Origin: Verrucomicrobiota bacterium
GTDB lineage: Bacteria > Verrucomicrobiota > Verrucomicrobiia > Opitutales > Opitutaceae
NCBI GenBank assembly: GCA_016235555.1
Contig: JACRKC010000085.1
Span: 1 to 64,000 of the forward strand
Direction of reading: 5' to 3'
Length of the DNA: 64,000 nucleotides
Shown: piece after piece, positions 1-7,904 of the stretch
How the letters are laid out: each line of letters opens with the position of its first letter
Position numbering within the stretch: position 1 is the first letter of the stretch
Position numbers and translations under genes: made by a program
The notes under the pieces: generated by a model
Seen by the model: the letters and a program-made list of their open reading frames with translations, nothing else
Databases searched by the model: none
Told to the model about the DNA's origin: nothing

Positions 1-131
1 GGCCCGCCGATTCTGGGCGAGTGCCAAGCCCAAGCCTCGGCGGGCCGGGACGCCCGCCGCTACACAAGCGCTCTTTTCGATGCCCCGAAAAATCTGGCTG
101 GATTGCCACGCCCGGCTCTGCCGGGCTCGCA
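1..131. repeat. Palindromic repeat sequence upstream of hrpA
   Basis: No gene is visible before hrpA. The stretch contains inverted repeats: GGCCCGCCGA at 1-10 pairs with TCGGCGGGCC at 37-46. A second one reads ATTGCCACGCCCGGC - TCTG - GCCGGGCTCGCAATGA, so that its right arm contains the ATG chosen for hrpA. These resemble the dispersed palindromic units found elsewhere in the window. Confidence 0.5.
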
Positions 132-3100
132 ATGACCAACCGTCGTCCCGTGGCCCGCGCGTCCAACAAACCTTTTCCTTTCCGCCTCGAGTTCCCGCCC
201 GAGCTGCCCATCAGCGCGCGCGCCGAGGAAATCACCGCGGCGATCGGCGCGCACCAGGTGGTGATCCTGGCCGGCGAAACGGGCTCCGGCAAAACCACGC
301 AGATTCCGAAGATGTGCCTGGCCGCGGGCCGGGGTGAGCGCGGGCGCATCGCCTGCACGCAGCCGCGGCGCGTGGCGGCCTTGTCGGTTTCCCGGCGCGT
401 AGCCGAGGAACTCGGCGTCGAGTGGGGCCGCGAGGTCGGCTGCAAGATCCGGTTCAACGACCAGACGACGCGCGACACGCAGATCAAGTTCCTCACCGAC
501 GGCATGCTGCTCGCCGAGGTCCAGGGCGATCCGCAGCTCCGCGACTACGACACCATCATCATCGACGAGGCGCACGAGCGCTCGCTCAACATCGACTTCC
601 TCCTCGGTCACCTGCGCCAGCTCCGTTTCGCGCGACCCGACCTCAAGATCATCATCACGTCGGCGACGATCGACACGGCGGCCTTCAGCGCGGCGTTCGA
701 CGGTGCGCCGGTGGTGCTCGTCGAGGGGCGGACGTTTCCGGTCGAGGTCATCTACGCGCCGCTCGACGAACTCGGCCGCGACTACGAGGAGAACGACGAA
801 AACGAGGAGAAGGACGATCGCGAGGCGGTCGCGTCGGCGAAGGCGGAGGCGCTCCACTACATCGACGGGGCGGTCGAGGCGGTGGAGCGCGTCGTGCGCG
901 AGAGCACCGCCGGCGATGTGCTGGTGTTCCTGCCCAGCGAGCGCGACATCCGCGAGGCGGGCGATCTGCTCGACGGCCGGCGACTGCGCGAGTGCGAGGT
1001 CGTGCCGCTCTTCGGGCGGCTGACCAACGCGGAGCAGCAGCGCGTGTTCGCGCCGACGCAGCGCCGCAAAATCATTCTCGCCACCAACATCGCGGAGACC
1101 TCGCTCACCATCCCCGGCATCCGCTACGTCGTCGACACGGGGCTGGTGCGCCTGAGCCGCTACGCCGCGCAGGCGCGCACGCGCCGTCTGCCCATCGAGC
1201 CCATCTCGCAATCCAGCGCGGACCAGCGCAAAGGCCGGGCGGGCCGCGTCGCCGCGGGCGTGTGCATCCGGCTCTACTCGGAAAAGGATTTTCTGGAGCG
1301 ACCGCGGTTCACGCAGCCGGAAATCCAGCGTGCCAACCTCGCCGATGTCATCCTGCGGCTGAAGGCGTTCGGCCTCGGCGATATCGAGCGGTTTCCGTTC
1401 ATCAACCCGCCGGCGACGAAGGCGATCCGCGCCGGCTATGCGGTGTTGGAAGAGTTGGGGGCGCTGGAAGCGCGAGGTAGGGACGGCTCTCCGAGCCGTC
1501 CTGAGTTTCAGGCCGATTCGCCGTCAAACCCAGGACGCCTCGGAGAGGCGTCCCTACCCCAGCCCCTCACCCCGATCGGCCGTGAGCTGGCCCGCCTCCC
1601 CGTCGACCCCACCGTCGGCCGCATGATCCTGCAGGCGCGCTCGGAAAAGGCGCTGCGCGAGGCGATCGTGATCGCGGCCGGGCTCTCGATCCAGGATCCG
1701 CGCGAACGCCCGCTCGAAAAGCAGCAGCAGGCCGATGCCGCGCACCGCCGCTTCGCGCACCCCGACTCGGATTTCCTCACGTTGCTCAACATCTGGGATG
1801 CGTGGCACGACGAGTTCGAGAATCTCTCGCAGGCCAGGCTCCGTCGCTACTGCCGCGATCATTTTCTCAGCTACACGCGCATGCGCGAGTGGCGCGACAT
1901 CCACACGCAGTTGATCGAGACACTGCGCGATCGGGAGGAGTTCAAGATGACGTCGGCGCTTGATCGTAGGTCGGGCTTAATGCCCGACACGAACCACGGC
2001 TCAGGAAAGATGTCGGGGGTAAACCCCGACCTACAGGAATGCACCTTTAGCACGCCGGCCTATCGCGCGATCCATCGCAGCATCCTGGCGGGGCTGCTAG
2101 GCAATATCGCCACGCTCGACGAGGAGCACGGCGGCTACAAGGCGACCAATGACCGCAGGGTCGCGTTGTTCCCCGGCTCGGTGCTCTTCCGCCGCGAAGA
2201 AAAGCGACGCAAGCCGGAAGGCCCGGCGCGACGCGAAGCGCAGAAGAAAGGAACGAAGTCTCCGCGCTGGATCGTCGCCTCCGAGATCGTCGAGACGACG
2301 CGCATCTACGCCCGCACGTGTGCGCGGCTCGATCCGTTGTGGGCGCTCGACCTCGGCGCGCACCTCGTGCGCGTCGCGCACAGCGAACCGTTCTGGGACG
2401 TCGAGAAGGGCCGCGTGATGGTGCGGCAGCGCACGCGTCTCTACGGTTTGGAACTCGAAAGTCGCGCGATCGGCTACGGCAAGATCGACCCGGCGCACGC
2501 GACGGAGATTTTCATCCGGGAGGGGCTGGTGAACGACACGATCACGTTTCCGCTCGATTGCCTCGCGCACAATCGCGCGCTCCGCGGTCAACTCGAAGAC
2601 CGGCTCACCCGCGCGCGTGACAGCGGTTATCTCAACCTCGACGAGGCCGCGTATCGGTTTTACGCGGTGCGGCTGAAGGCCGGTAGGGACGGCTCTCCGA
2701 GCCGTCCTGAGTTTGAGCCACCCGCCGAAAATGGGACTGGAACCCAGGGCAGCTCGGAGAGCGGCCCCTACCCCGGCATCAGCAGCGTCGGCGAGTTCGT
2801 CGACCTCGTGCGCGAACGGCGGACGCACGAGCCGCGTTTCCTGATGATGGCGGAGTCCGACCTCCACGCGGAGAAAACGGAATCGCTCGACGCGGTGGCA
2901 TTTCCGCCATCGCTCCCGCTGGAGAACCGCGCGCTGCCGCTCAGCTACAGCTACAAGCCGGGGCAGGACGACGATGGCGTGACGCTTGACGTGAACATCC
3001 GCGAGGCCGTTGCCCTCACGCCGGCCGCACTCGATTGGGCGGTGCCCGGCCACCTCGAGCAGAAGGTCGAGCACTACGTGCGCGCGCTGCCCAAGGAATT

Positions 3101-4514
3101 GCGCCGCGTGCTGGTGCCGCTGGCTGACACGGCGAAGAGCCTGGCCGCACAGGTGGCTTCGCGCGATCGCCTCACGGCGCGGCGCGAGACTTTGCCCGAG
3201 GCGCTCGCCGCGCAGATCGCCGAGCGTTTCCGCGTGGCGGTCGATCCCGCGGTGTGGGCGGACAAACCGCTGCCCGGGCATTTGCGGGTGCGCGTGCGCG
3301 TGCGCGACGAGCGCGGGGGCGAGATTTGTGCGAGCCGCGAACTCGCTGAAATCCACGCCGGACTCCAGGCGCAGACGCGCGCGGCCAGCGTGGCGGTGGC
3401 CCGGCAGGAGCCGGAGGCGTGGCGCCGGGCCCGCGCGCAGCACGAGACGCTGCCGCACGCGACGTGGTCGTTCGGCGAGTTGCCCGATCGGGTGCTCGTG
3501 GCGGAACAAGCAGGTGTGCCGGTCTTCGCCTATCCGGGGCTGCACGCGGAACGCGAGGGCGTGGCCGTGCGGTTGTTCAAATCGCCGGAGGAGTCGGCCG
3601 CGGCCACGCGTGCGGGCGTGGCGAAACTGCTCGAGTTGCAACTCAGCCGCGACCTGGTGTGGCTGGAGCGCGATCTGCGCGCGTTGCGCGAACTCGGGAC
3701 GCTCGCCGCCACGCTCGCGCCGATCGAGGACTTGCAGGTGCACGCCTACGACTCGATTCGGGCGTGGCTGTGCGATGCGGAGCGCTGTAGGGTAGGGGCG
3801 GCTGTCCCCAGCCGCCCTGGGTTTGGCCTCCAAGGCACCGCGTCGGTTGGAACTCAGGCCGGCTCGGAGAGCCGGCCCTACCTCAACGCGGCCGCCTTCG
3901 CCGCCGCCGTCGACAAGGCGAAATCCGACCTGCGCGGGCTCGTGCCGCGGTTCGTGGATCTGCTCCGGGAGATCCTCTCGCTGCGGCAGGAACTCCTCGT
4001 GCTGCCGCAGCCCTACCCGGGGCTCGATCGCGATCTCGCTGCGTTGGTGCCGGTGGATTTTCTGCGCGCGGCACCTTACGCGCAGCTCGCGCACTTCCCG
4101 CGTTATCTGGCGGCGATGAAGCTCCGGGCCGACCGCGCGCGGAAAAATCCCGCGAAAGATGCGGAGCGGGCGGCGCAGCTGGCGCCGTATGAGAAGGCGG
4201 TAGCGGCGCTCGAAGCGCGCCGGGGCGCATCGGAAAAAATCGGCGGTCATAGACCGCCGCTACCGGCGGTTGAGTCGCTCCGCTGGCTGGTGGAGGAATT
4301 TCGCGTGAGCCTGTTCGCGCAGGAACTGGGGACCGCGACTCCAGTGTCGGCCAAGAAACTCGACGCGCTGCTGGCCGGGTTTGCGTCTGCGAGCGCGCCG
4401 CCAGCCGCGGTCAGCCCGCCGTCGGCAAAACCGATCGTCACGACCCCGATCCCCGCCGGGAAATCAGCGCCGCTAAAGGATCTCGGCGCGCTGGATAAGC
4501 TGTTCCGCCGTTGA
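132..4514 (+). CDS. hrpA: ATP-dependent RNA helicase HrpA (DEAH box), with in-frame repeat insertions
   Basis: DEAH-box RNA helicase of the HrpA family, a cytoplasmic ATPase acting on structured RNA and stalled ribosomes. Walker A GETGSGKT is at about residues 48-55, DEAH at 145-148 and motif VI QRKGRAGR at 365-372. The long C-terminal part fits the HrpA-specific extension. The start at 132 is the ATG giving MTNRRPVARA; further upstream the reading frame is repeat-derived. At 1460 aa it is longer than the roughly 1300 aa usual for the family. Much of the excess is five palindromic repeat units read through in frame (1477-1558, 1966-2034, 2683-2772, 3786-3882, 4241-4263), none of which introduces a stop. 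Function is secure; whether the inserts are tolerated as surface loops is inference. Confidence 0.93.
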   Translation: MTNRRPVARASNKPFPFRLEFPPELPISARAEEITAAIGAHQVVILAGETGSGKTTQIPKMCLAAGRGERGRIACTQPRRVAALSVSRRVAEELGVEWGREVGCKIRFNDQTTRDTQIKFLTDGMLLAEVQGDPQLRDYDTIIIDEAHERSLNIDFLLGHLRQLRFARPDLKIIITSATIDTAAFSAAFDGAPVVLVEGRTFPVEVIYAPLDELGRDYEENDENEEKDDREAVASAKAEALHYIDGAVEAVERVVRESTAGDVLVFLPSERDIREAGDLLDGRRLRECEVVPLFGRLTNAEQQRVFAPTQRRKIILATNIAETSLTIPGIRYVVDTGLVRLSRYAAQARTRRLPIEPISQSSADQRKGRAGRVAAGVCIRLYSEKDFLERPRFTQPEIQRANLADVILRLKAFGLGDIERFPFINPPATKAIRAGYAVLEELGALEARGRDGSPSRPEFQADSPSNPGRLGEASLPQPLTPIGRELARLPVDPTVGRMILQARSEKALREAIVIAAGLSIQDPRERPLEKQQQADAAHRRFAHPDSDFLTLLNIWDAWHDEFENLSQARLRRYCRDHFLSYTRMREWRDIHTQLIETLRDREEFKMTSALDRRSGLMPDTNHGSGKMSGVNPDLQECTFSTPAYRAIHRSILAGLLGNIATLDEEHGGYKATNDRRVALFPGSVLFRREEKRRKPEGPARREAQKKGTKSPRWIVASEIVETTRIYARTCARLDPLWALDLGAHLVRVAHSEPFWDVEKGRVMVRQRTRLYGLELESRAIGYGKIDPAHATEIFIREGLVNDTITFPLDCLAHNRALRGQLEDRLTRARDSGYLNLDEAAYRFYAVRLKAGRDGSPSRPEFEPPAENGTGTQGSSESGPYPGISSVGEFVDLVRERRTHEPRFLMMAESDLHAEKTESLDAVAFPPSLPLENRALPLSYSYKPGQDDDGVTLDVNIREAVALTPAALDWAVPGHLEQKVEHYVRALPKELRRVLVPLADTAKSLAAQVASRDRLTARRETLPEALAAQIAERFRVAVDPAVWADKPLPGHLRVRVRVRDERGGEICASRELAEIHAGLQAQTRAASVAVARQEPEAWRRARAQHETLPHATWSFGELPDRVLVAEQAGVPVFAYPGLHAEREGVAVRLFKSPEESAAATRAGVAKLLELQLSRDLVWLERDLRALRELGTLAATLAPIEDLQVHAYDSIRAWLCDAERCRVGAAVPSRPGFGLQGTASVGTQAGSESRPYLNAAAFAAAVDKAKSDLRGLVPRFVDLLREILSLRQELLVLPQPYPGLDRDLAALVPVDFLRAAPYAQLAHFPRYLAAMKLRADRARKNPAKDAERAAQLAPYEKAVAALEARRGASEKIGGHRPPLPAVESLRWLVEEFRVSLFAQELGTATPVSAKKLDALLAGFASASAPPAAVSPPSAKPIVTTPIPAGKSAPLKDLGALDKLFRR
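1477..1558. repeat. Palindromic repeat unit 1 inside hrpA
   Basis: The arms GTAGGGACGGCTCTCCGAGC and the matching right arm ending in GAGGCGTCCCTAC form a long interrupted hairpin. It is read in frame within the helicase C-terminal half and encodes an Arg/Pro/Ser-rich stretch unlike helicase sequence. Confidence 0.8.
1966..2034. repeat. Palindromic repeat unit 2 inside hrpA
   Basis: The left arm GTAGGTCGGGCTTAATGCCC and the right arm GTCGGGGGTAAACCCCGACC each fold on themselves and also pair with each other through their outer GTAGGTCGGG/CCCGACCTAC ends. The reading frame continues through the whole unit. Confidence 0.8.
2683..2772. repeat. Palindromic repeat unit 3 inside hrpA
   Basis: It starts with the same GTAGGGACGGCTCTCCGAGC arm as unit 1 and ends with a diverged right arm (CTCGGAGAGCGGCCCCTAC). 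It is in frame and is translated into a GRDGSPSRPEFE-type peptide, nearly identical to that of unit 1. Confidence 0.8.
3786..3882. repeat. Palindromic repeat unit 4 inside hrpA
   Basis: The left arm GTAGGGTAGGGGCGGCTGTC and the right arm GGCTCGGAGAGCCGGCCCTA enclose a GC-rich centre. It is read in frame and belongs to the same general GTAGGG...CCCTAC family as units 1 and 3. Confidence 0.75.
4241..4263. repeat. Half palindromic unit inside hrpA
   Basis: A single short hairpin, CGGCGGTCATAGACCGCCGC followed by TAC. It matches one arm of the larger intergenic unit at 10381-10449 and lies in frame near the hrpA 3' end. Confidence 0.6.
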
Positions 4515-4524
4515 GGGGCAATCG

Positions 4525-4638
4525 GGCGCAGCTCACTTTCTTGCCATGCGGAAGGGCGCTTTTCCAAGCGCCCAAGGTCGGCGGTTGAAAACCGCCGCTC
4601 CGTCGCGCTCACCGGACGGCAAGAAACTGAGCTGCGCC
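4525..4638. repeat. Interspersed palindromic unit, family B copy 1
   Basis: The outer arms GGCGCAGCTCACTTTCTTGC-type and GGCAAGAAACTGAGCTGCGC are complementary. Inside them lie smaller hairpins (GGGCGCTTTTCCAAGCGCCC; GCGGTTGAAAACCGC). A clearly homologous copy lies at 10501-10610. It separates hrpA from the CBS gene and may also end hrpA transcription. Confidence 0.75.
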
Positions 4639-4718
4639 GGGGGCAATCGTTGCGCAACCTTTCGGGTTGCGGCGGGTCGGCGCGGGAACATGCTGCGCCT
4701 CACCCCAAGTTACCACCC

Positions 4719-5162
4719 ATGAATGTTCCCATCTCTGCTTTGCTGCAGCGCAAAGGTTCCGCGGTGCATGGCATCGCCCCCGACCTGAGCATCTACGACG
4801 CGGTGGCGGAAATGAACCGCCTGCGCATCGGCGCGATCGTGGTTCTCGAAGCTGGAAAACTCGCCGGCATCTTCACCGAGCGCGACGTGCTGCGCCGTGT
4901 GGTGGGCGCGAGCATCGATCCGAAGGTCGTGCGCGTGGCGGAAGTCATGACCCGCGATGTCATCACCGTTTCACCGGATGCGATGATCGAGGAAGTCGCG
5001 GCGATGTTCACCGAGAAACGCTGCCGCCACCTGCCGGTGGTTTCCGGCGGGGCGCTCGTCGGCCTGATCTCGATTGGCGACATCTCGCGCTGGGTCGCGG
5101 ATCACCACCGCGCCGAGGCGGAGCATCTGCGCAACTACATCGCCGGCGGGATGCCGGGCTGA
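4719..5162 (+). CDS. CBS-domain pair protein
   Basis: A 147-residue stand-alone protein made of two CBS motifs (about residues 8-63 and 73-128). The hallmarks are GIFTERDVLRRV in the first and GLISIGDISRW in the second. Such pairs bind adenine nucleotides and act as energy or redox sensors for a partner; the partner cannot be told here. The start at 4719 (MNVPISALLQ) is preferred over upstream in-frame codons, which lie in repeat sequence. It is an isolated gene flanked on both sides by palindromic repeats. Confidence 0.88.
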   Translation: MNVPISALLQRKGSAVHGIAPDLSIYDAVAEMNRLRIGAIVVLEAGKLAGIFTERDVLRRVVGASIDPKVVRVAEVMTRDVITVSPDAMIEEVAAMFTEKRCRHLPVVSGGALVGLISIGDISRWVADHHRAEAEHLRNYIAGGMPG

Positions 5163-5168
5163 ACAGAG

Positions 5169-5245
5169 CGTCAGAAGTCGCCGAGCGAGATTGTCATGGC
5201 GTGCCGGCAGGCAGGGAGCCTGCCGCTACATCGCGACTTCTGACG
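5169..5245. repeat. Nested palindromic unit between CBS and hydrolase genes
   Basis: The outer arms CGTCAGAAGTCG (5169-5180) and CGACTTCTGACG (end 5245) are perfectly complementary. An inner hairpin, GGCAGGCAGGGAGCCTGCCGC, lies between them. No gene is seen in 5163-5372. Confidence 0.65.
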
Positions 5246-5372
5246 TTCGGTTTTGTTCGTAGCCGCCGAGGTAACGAGGCTGGCCGGAATGCGGTCGGGC
5301 GCGATGCCGGCCTCCTTACTTCGGCCGCTACGATATTTGACGGCGGGGCACGGCGGGCCCACCGTCCCCGCC

Positions 5373-6170
5373 ATGAAAAAACTTCCCCTGATCGCGGCGT
5401 TTCTCGCCGTTGTGGTTTCCGGGTCCGCGAAGATCGTCACTCAGCCCGTCGCCTACGAGCACGCGGGCGTGAAGCTCGAGGGCTTCCTCGCCTACGATGA
5501 TGCGAAGGTCACCACGGCGAAGAAAGCGCCGGGCGTGCTCGTCATTCCCGAGTGGTGGGGCCTCACGGATTATCCGAAGAGCCGCGCGCAACAGCTGGCG
5601 GCGCTCGGTTATGTGGCGTTCGCCGCGGACATGTATGGCGCGGGCGTGACGACGGGCGATCCGAAGAAGGCGGGTGAACTCGCCGGGCAATTCTACGGCA
5701 AGCCATTGATGGCCGAGCGCGCGCAGGCCGGATTCGACCAGTTGCTGAAAAGCGGACTGGTCGACGCGGGCCGCGTGGCGGCGATCGGTTATTGTTTCGG
5801 CGGGTCGACGTGCCAGGCGCTCGCCTACAGCGGGGCGTCGCTGGCGGGCATCGTGAGTTTCCACGGCAGCCTCATTCCGGCGCCGGCCGGGGCGGCGGCG
5901 AAGACGAAGGCGAAGCTGCTCATCTGCCACGGCGCGGTCGATCCGTTCATCTCGAAGGAGGAGATCGACGGCTTCATGAAGTCGATGAACGAGGGGAAAT
6001 TCGACTACCAGTTCGTGAGCTACGCGGGCGCGGTGCATGCGTTTTCGAATCCCGGGGCCGATGCGATTGCGAAGAGCGCGGGCATTCCGATCGCCTATCA
6101 TCCGGCGGCGGATCAGCGTTCGTGGGCGCACATGCGGGCGTTCTTCGCGGAGATTTTTGCGAAAAAGTAG
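5373..6170 (+). CDS. Dienelactone hydrolase family protein, exported
   Basis: An alpha/beta hydrolase of the dienelactone hydrolase family, 265 aa. The N-terminus MKKLPLIAAFLAVVVSGSA looks like a signal peptide, so it probably acts in the periplasm. The nucleophile elbow is GYCFGG with Cys141, followed by Asp190 (CHGAVDPF) and His222 (GAVHAF): the Cys-Asp-His triad of this family. The substrate is unknown; many such exported members are annotated only as DLH-family. The start at 5373 places the signal peptide at the N-terminus. The next gene follows after about 60 bases in the same direction, so they may be co-transcribed. Confidence 0.88.
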   Translation: MKKLPLIAAFLAVVVSGSAKIVTQPVAYEHAGVKLEGFLAYDDAKVTTAKKAPGVLVIPEWWGLTDYPKSRAQQLAALGYVAFAADMYGAGVTTGDPKKAGELAGQFYGKPLMAERAQAGFDQLLKSGLVDAGRVAAIGYCFGGSTCQALAYSGASLAGIVSFHGSLIPAPAGAAAKTKAKLLICHGAVDPFISKEEIDGFMKSMNEGKFDYQFVSYAGAVHAFSNPGADAIAKSAGIPIAYHPAADQRSWAHMRAFFAEIFAKK

Positions 6171-6230
6171 CGCGGCTTGCGCGCCGGAGGCGGGCTTGCG
6201 TCGTCGCGGCGTTTCCCCTTTCTCGCGGGC

Positions 6231-6647
6231 ATGGATCTCGCCGCCGCCCGCAACCACATCCTCGCTGCCCTCGCGCGCATGAACACCGCCTACGGACAGA
6301 CGGTGTTCGACGAGTGGGCGGTGCTCGGGCTGGGGGGCAACCGCGGCGTGATCGCGTATGCCGGGCCGCGCCCGGAGCGATTCCGGCGCGAGATGCCGGA
6401 CGATGCGGCGCCGCTCCGCGCGGAGGCGGCGGGGCAGCCGAGCGGCGTGGGCGACATCGTGTTTGCGCTCGAGGCGGGCGGCACGCGTTACGATGCGTTC
6501 ATGCGCGTGGGCGAGGCGGACTATCTCGTGCTCAACCACACGGCGAAGACGATGGCCGAGATTCGCGCGAATCCCGGCTGGTTGAAGGCGCAGGCGGTGT
6601 TGTTCGAGCTCGGGGAGAAATTTCGGGCGGACCCGCTGGCGGAGTGA
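6231..6647 (+). CDS. Conserved hypothetical protein, 138 aa
   Basis: A small soluble protein starting MDLAAARNHILAAL that I do not recognise. It has no signal peptide, membrane segment or catalytic motif that I can name. The start is the ATG at 6231. The sequence looks well folded, with alternating helices and strands, and codon use matches its neighbours, so I consider it a real gene. It follows the hydrolase in the same direction. Confidence 0.65.
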   Translation: MDLAAARNHILAALARMNTAYGQTVFDEWAVLGLGGNRGVIAYAGPRPERFRREMPDDAAPLRAEAAGQPSGVGDIVFALEAGGTRYDAFMRVGEADYLVLNHTAKTMAEIRANPGWLKAQAVLFELGEKFRADPLAE

Positions 6648-6734
6648 GCGGCGGACTGAGGCCGGAAAACCGAGGATAGAAGACGGAGCCGGGGACACAG
6701 CCCCGTCCCTCGTCATCAGTCCTCGATTCTCCGA

Positions 6735-7751
6735 TCACATCAATCCCGCCCCGACAAACCACGCATACGCTGCGACCAGCGGCCAGCCCATCCAGCGGGG
6801 CAGGCCGCGACCGAGCAGCACACAGAACGCGTGGAGCACGGCGGCGCCGACGAGGATGGCGAGGCCGGTTTCGAAGAATTTGGGCACCGGCAGCGGCGTG
6901 ATCGCTGCGCTCAGCCCCACGCACAGCGGGATGCAGATGTGGCCGTCACCGATTTGCGAGGCGTAGGCGACATCGGCGCGGTGGCGGGCGGCGTAGTAGA
7001 ACGCGAGCAGGGCGTTGGGCAGCACCATGAGCCAGCCGGAAAGCCACCCGAGATTGGCGGCGCTGATGAAGCCGCCCTTTTGCCCGGAGAGCCACGCCAC
7101 CAGCCAGTCGAGCCCGGTGTAGATGCCCCACGCGCCGAGCAACACCATGGCCACGTCAAAATAGAACAACGCCCCGAACGAGTGCCGCTGCCGGAGGTTG
7201 TGCTTCATCACGTCGAACACCTGGAAGCACTGCCAGAAGAGGAACAACGCCACGAGCACGAGGCCGTCGCGCGAATCGAGGGTGCCGTCGGAGCCGAGCG
7301 CCCACGTCACGCCGCTGAAAAACACGACAGCGGCAAGGGTGAGCAGGAGGGAGAGCCGGCTGATCTCATGATCGACTTCGGTGGCGGCCGCGGCTTTTTT
7401 CCCCCCGCTTTCCTTGGGGCTGGCCCGTTGTGCAGCGCGCATCTCCAGCCCCCAGATCAGCGCCGGCAGGCCGAGCACGAGGGTGAGGTTCGTGACATTG
7501 TTGACGAGGCAGTTGGTGAGCACCTCCTGGCCGGGCCCCTTGCGGTCGGCGATGATCCAGACGAAGAGGAGATTCCCGAGGCCCGAACAGTAGGGCATCA
7601 CGAGCGTGCCGAGCGCCGTGCCCTCGAGGCCGTGCTTCAGCAGCGCATCGAGCCGCCAGACCATGAGGAGCGAGGCAACGAGAAACAGGGCGAGGTAGGT
7701 CCACACACTCGTGAGCCCGGCGCCCTCGATGATGTCGGGCAGGGGATTCAC
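6735..7751 (-). CDS. Sodium/calcium exchanger-like (CaCA superfamily) membrane protein
   Basis: A 338-residue integral membrane protein with about ten hydrophobic segments. Two internally related regions are seen: one around GTALGTLVMPYCSGLGN followed by a Asn/Thr-rich TM segment (NCLVNNVTNLTLVLG), and one around GWLMVLPNALLAFYYA. These match the alpha-repeat pattern of cation/Ca2+ exchangers, although the usual acidic residues are not clear. A role in cation/H+ or cation/Na+ exchange at the inner membrane is inferred. The start codon at 7751 is GTG. It faces away from the 6231 gene (convergent). Confidence 0.65.
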   Translation of the reverse strand: MNPLPDIIEGAGLTSVWTYLALFLVASLLMVWRLDALLKHGLEGTALGTLVMPYCSGLGNLLFVWIIADRKGPGQEVLTNCLVNNVTNLTLVLGLPALIWGLEMRAAQRASPKESGGKKAAAATEVDHEISRLSLLLTLAAVVFFSGVTWALGSDGTLDSRDGLVLVALFLFWQCFQVFDVMKHNLRQRHSFGALFYFDVAMVLLGAWGIYTGLDWLVAWLSGQKGGFISAANLGWLSGWLMVLPNALLAFYYAARHRADVAYASQIGDGHICIPLCVGLSAAITPLPVPKFFETGLAILVGAAVLHAFCVLLGRGLPRWMGWPLVAAYAWFVGAGLM

Positions 7752-7904
7752 GGGCGCGCGAAAAGAAAACGCTCAACGCTCAACGTTGAACGCCCAACGC
7801 TCAAGGACCGGCCGCCGCGGGTTCGCATCCGGCGAGATTCGTGGTGCCTTCGGCGCGGAGCGTCAAACGTGGAGCGCGGCAGCGTGCGCAAAGCGCAAGC
7901 CGGA
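7752..7904. repeat. AACGTTGA-type repeat region between CaCA and TIR genes
   Basis: It contains tandem short repeats (CGCTCAACGCTCAACGTTGA, then ACGCCCAACGCTC) centred on the palindrome CAACGTTG, with a looser second half at 7859-7880. No gene is seen. Confidence 0.4.

Noticed and set aside
2097-4250. 717-codon minus-strand frame opposite hrpA
   Set aside because: Antisense of a conserved helicase; composition is Arg/Leu/Val biased with no motif.
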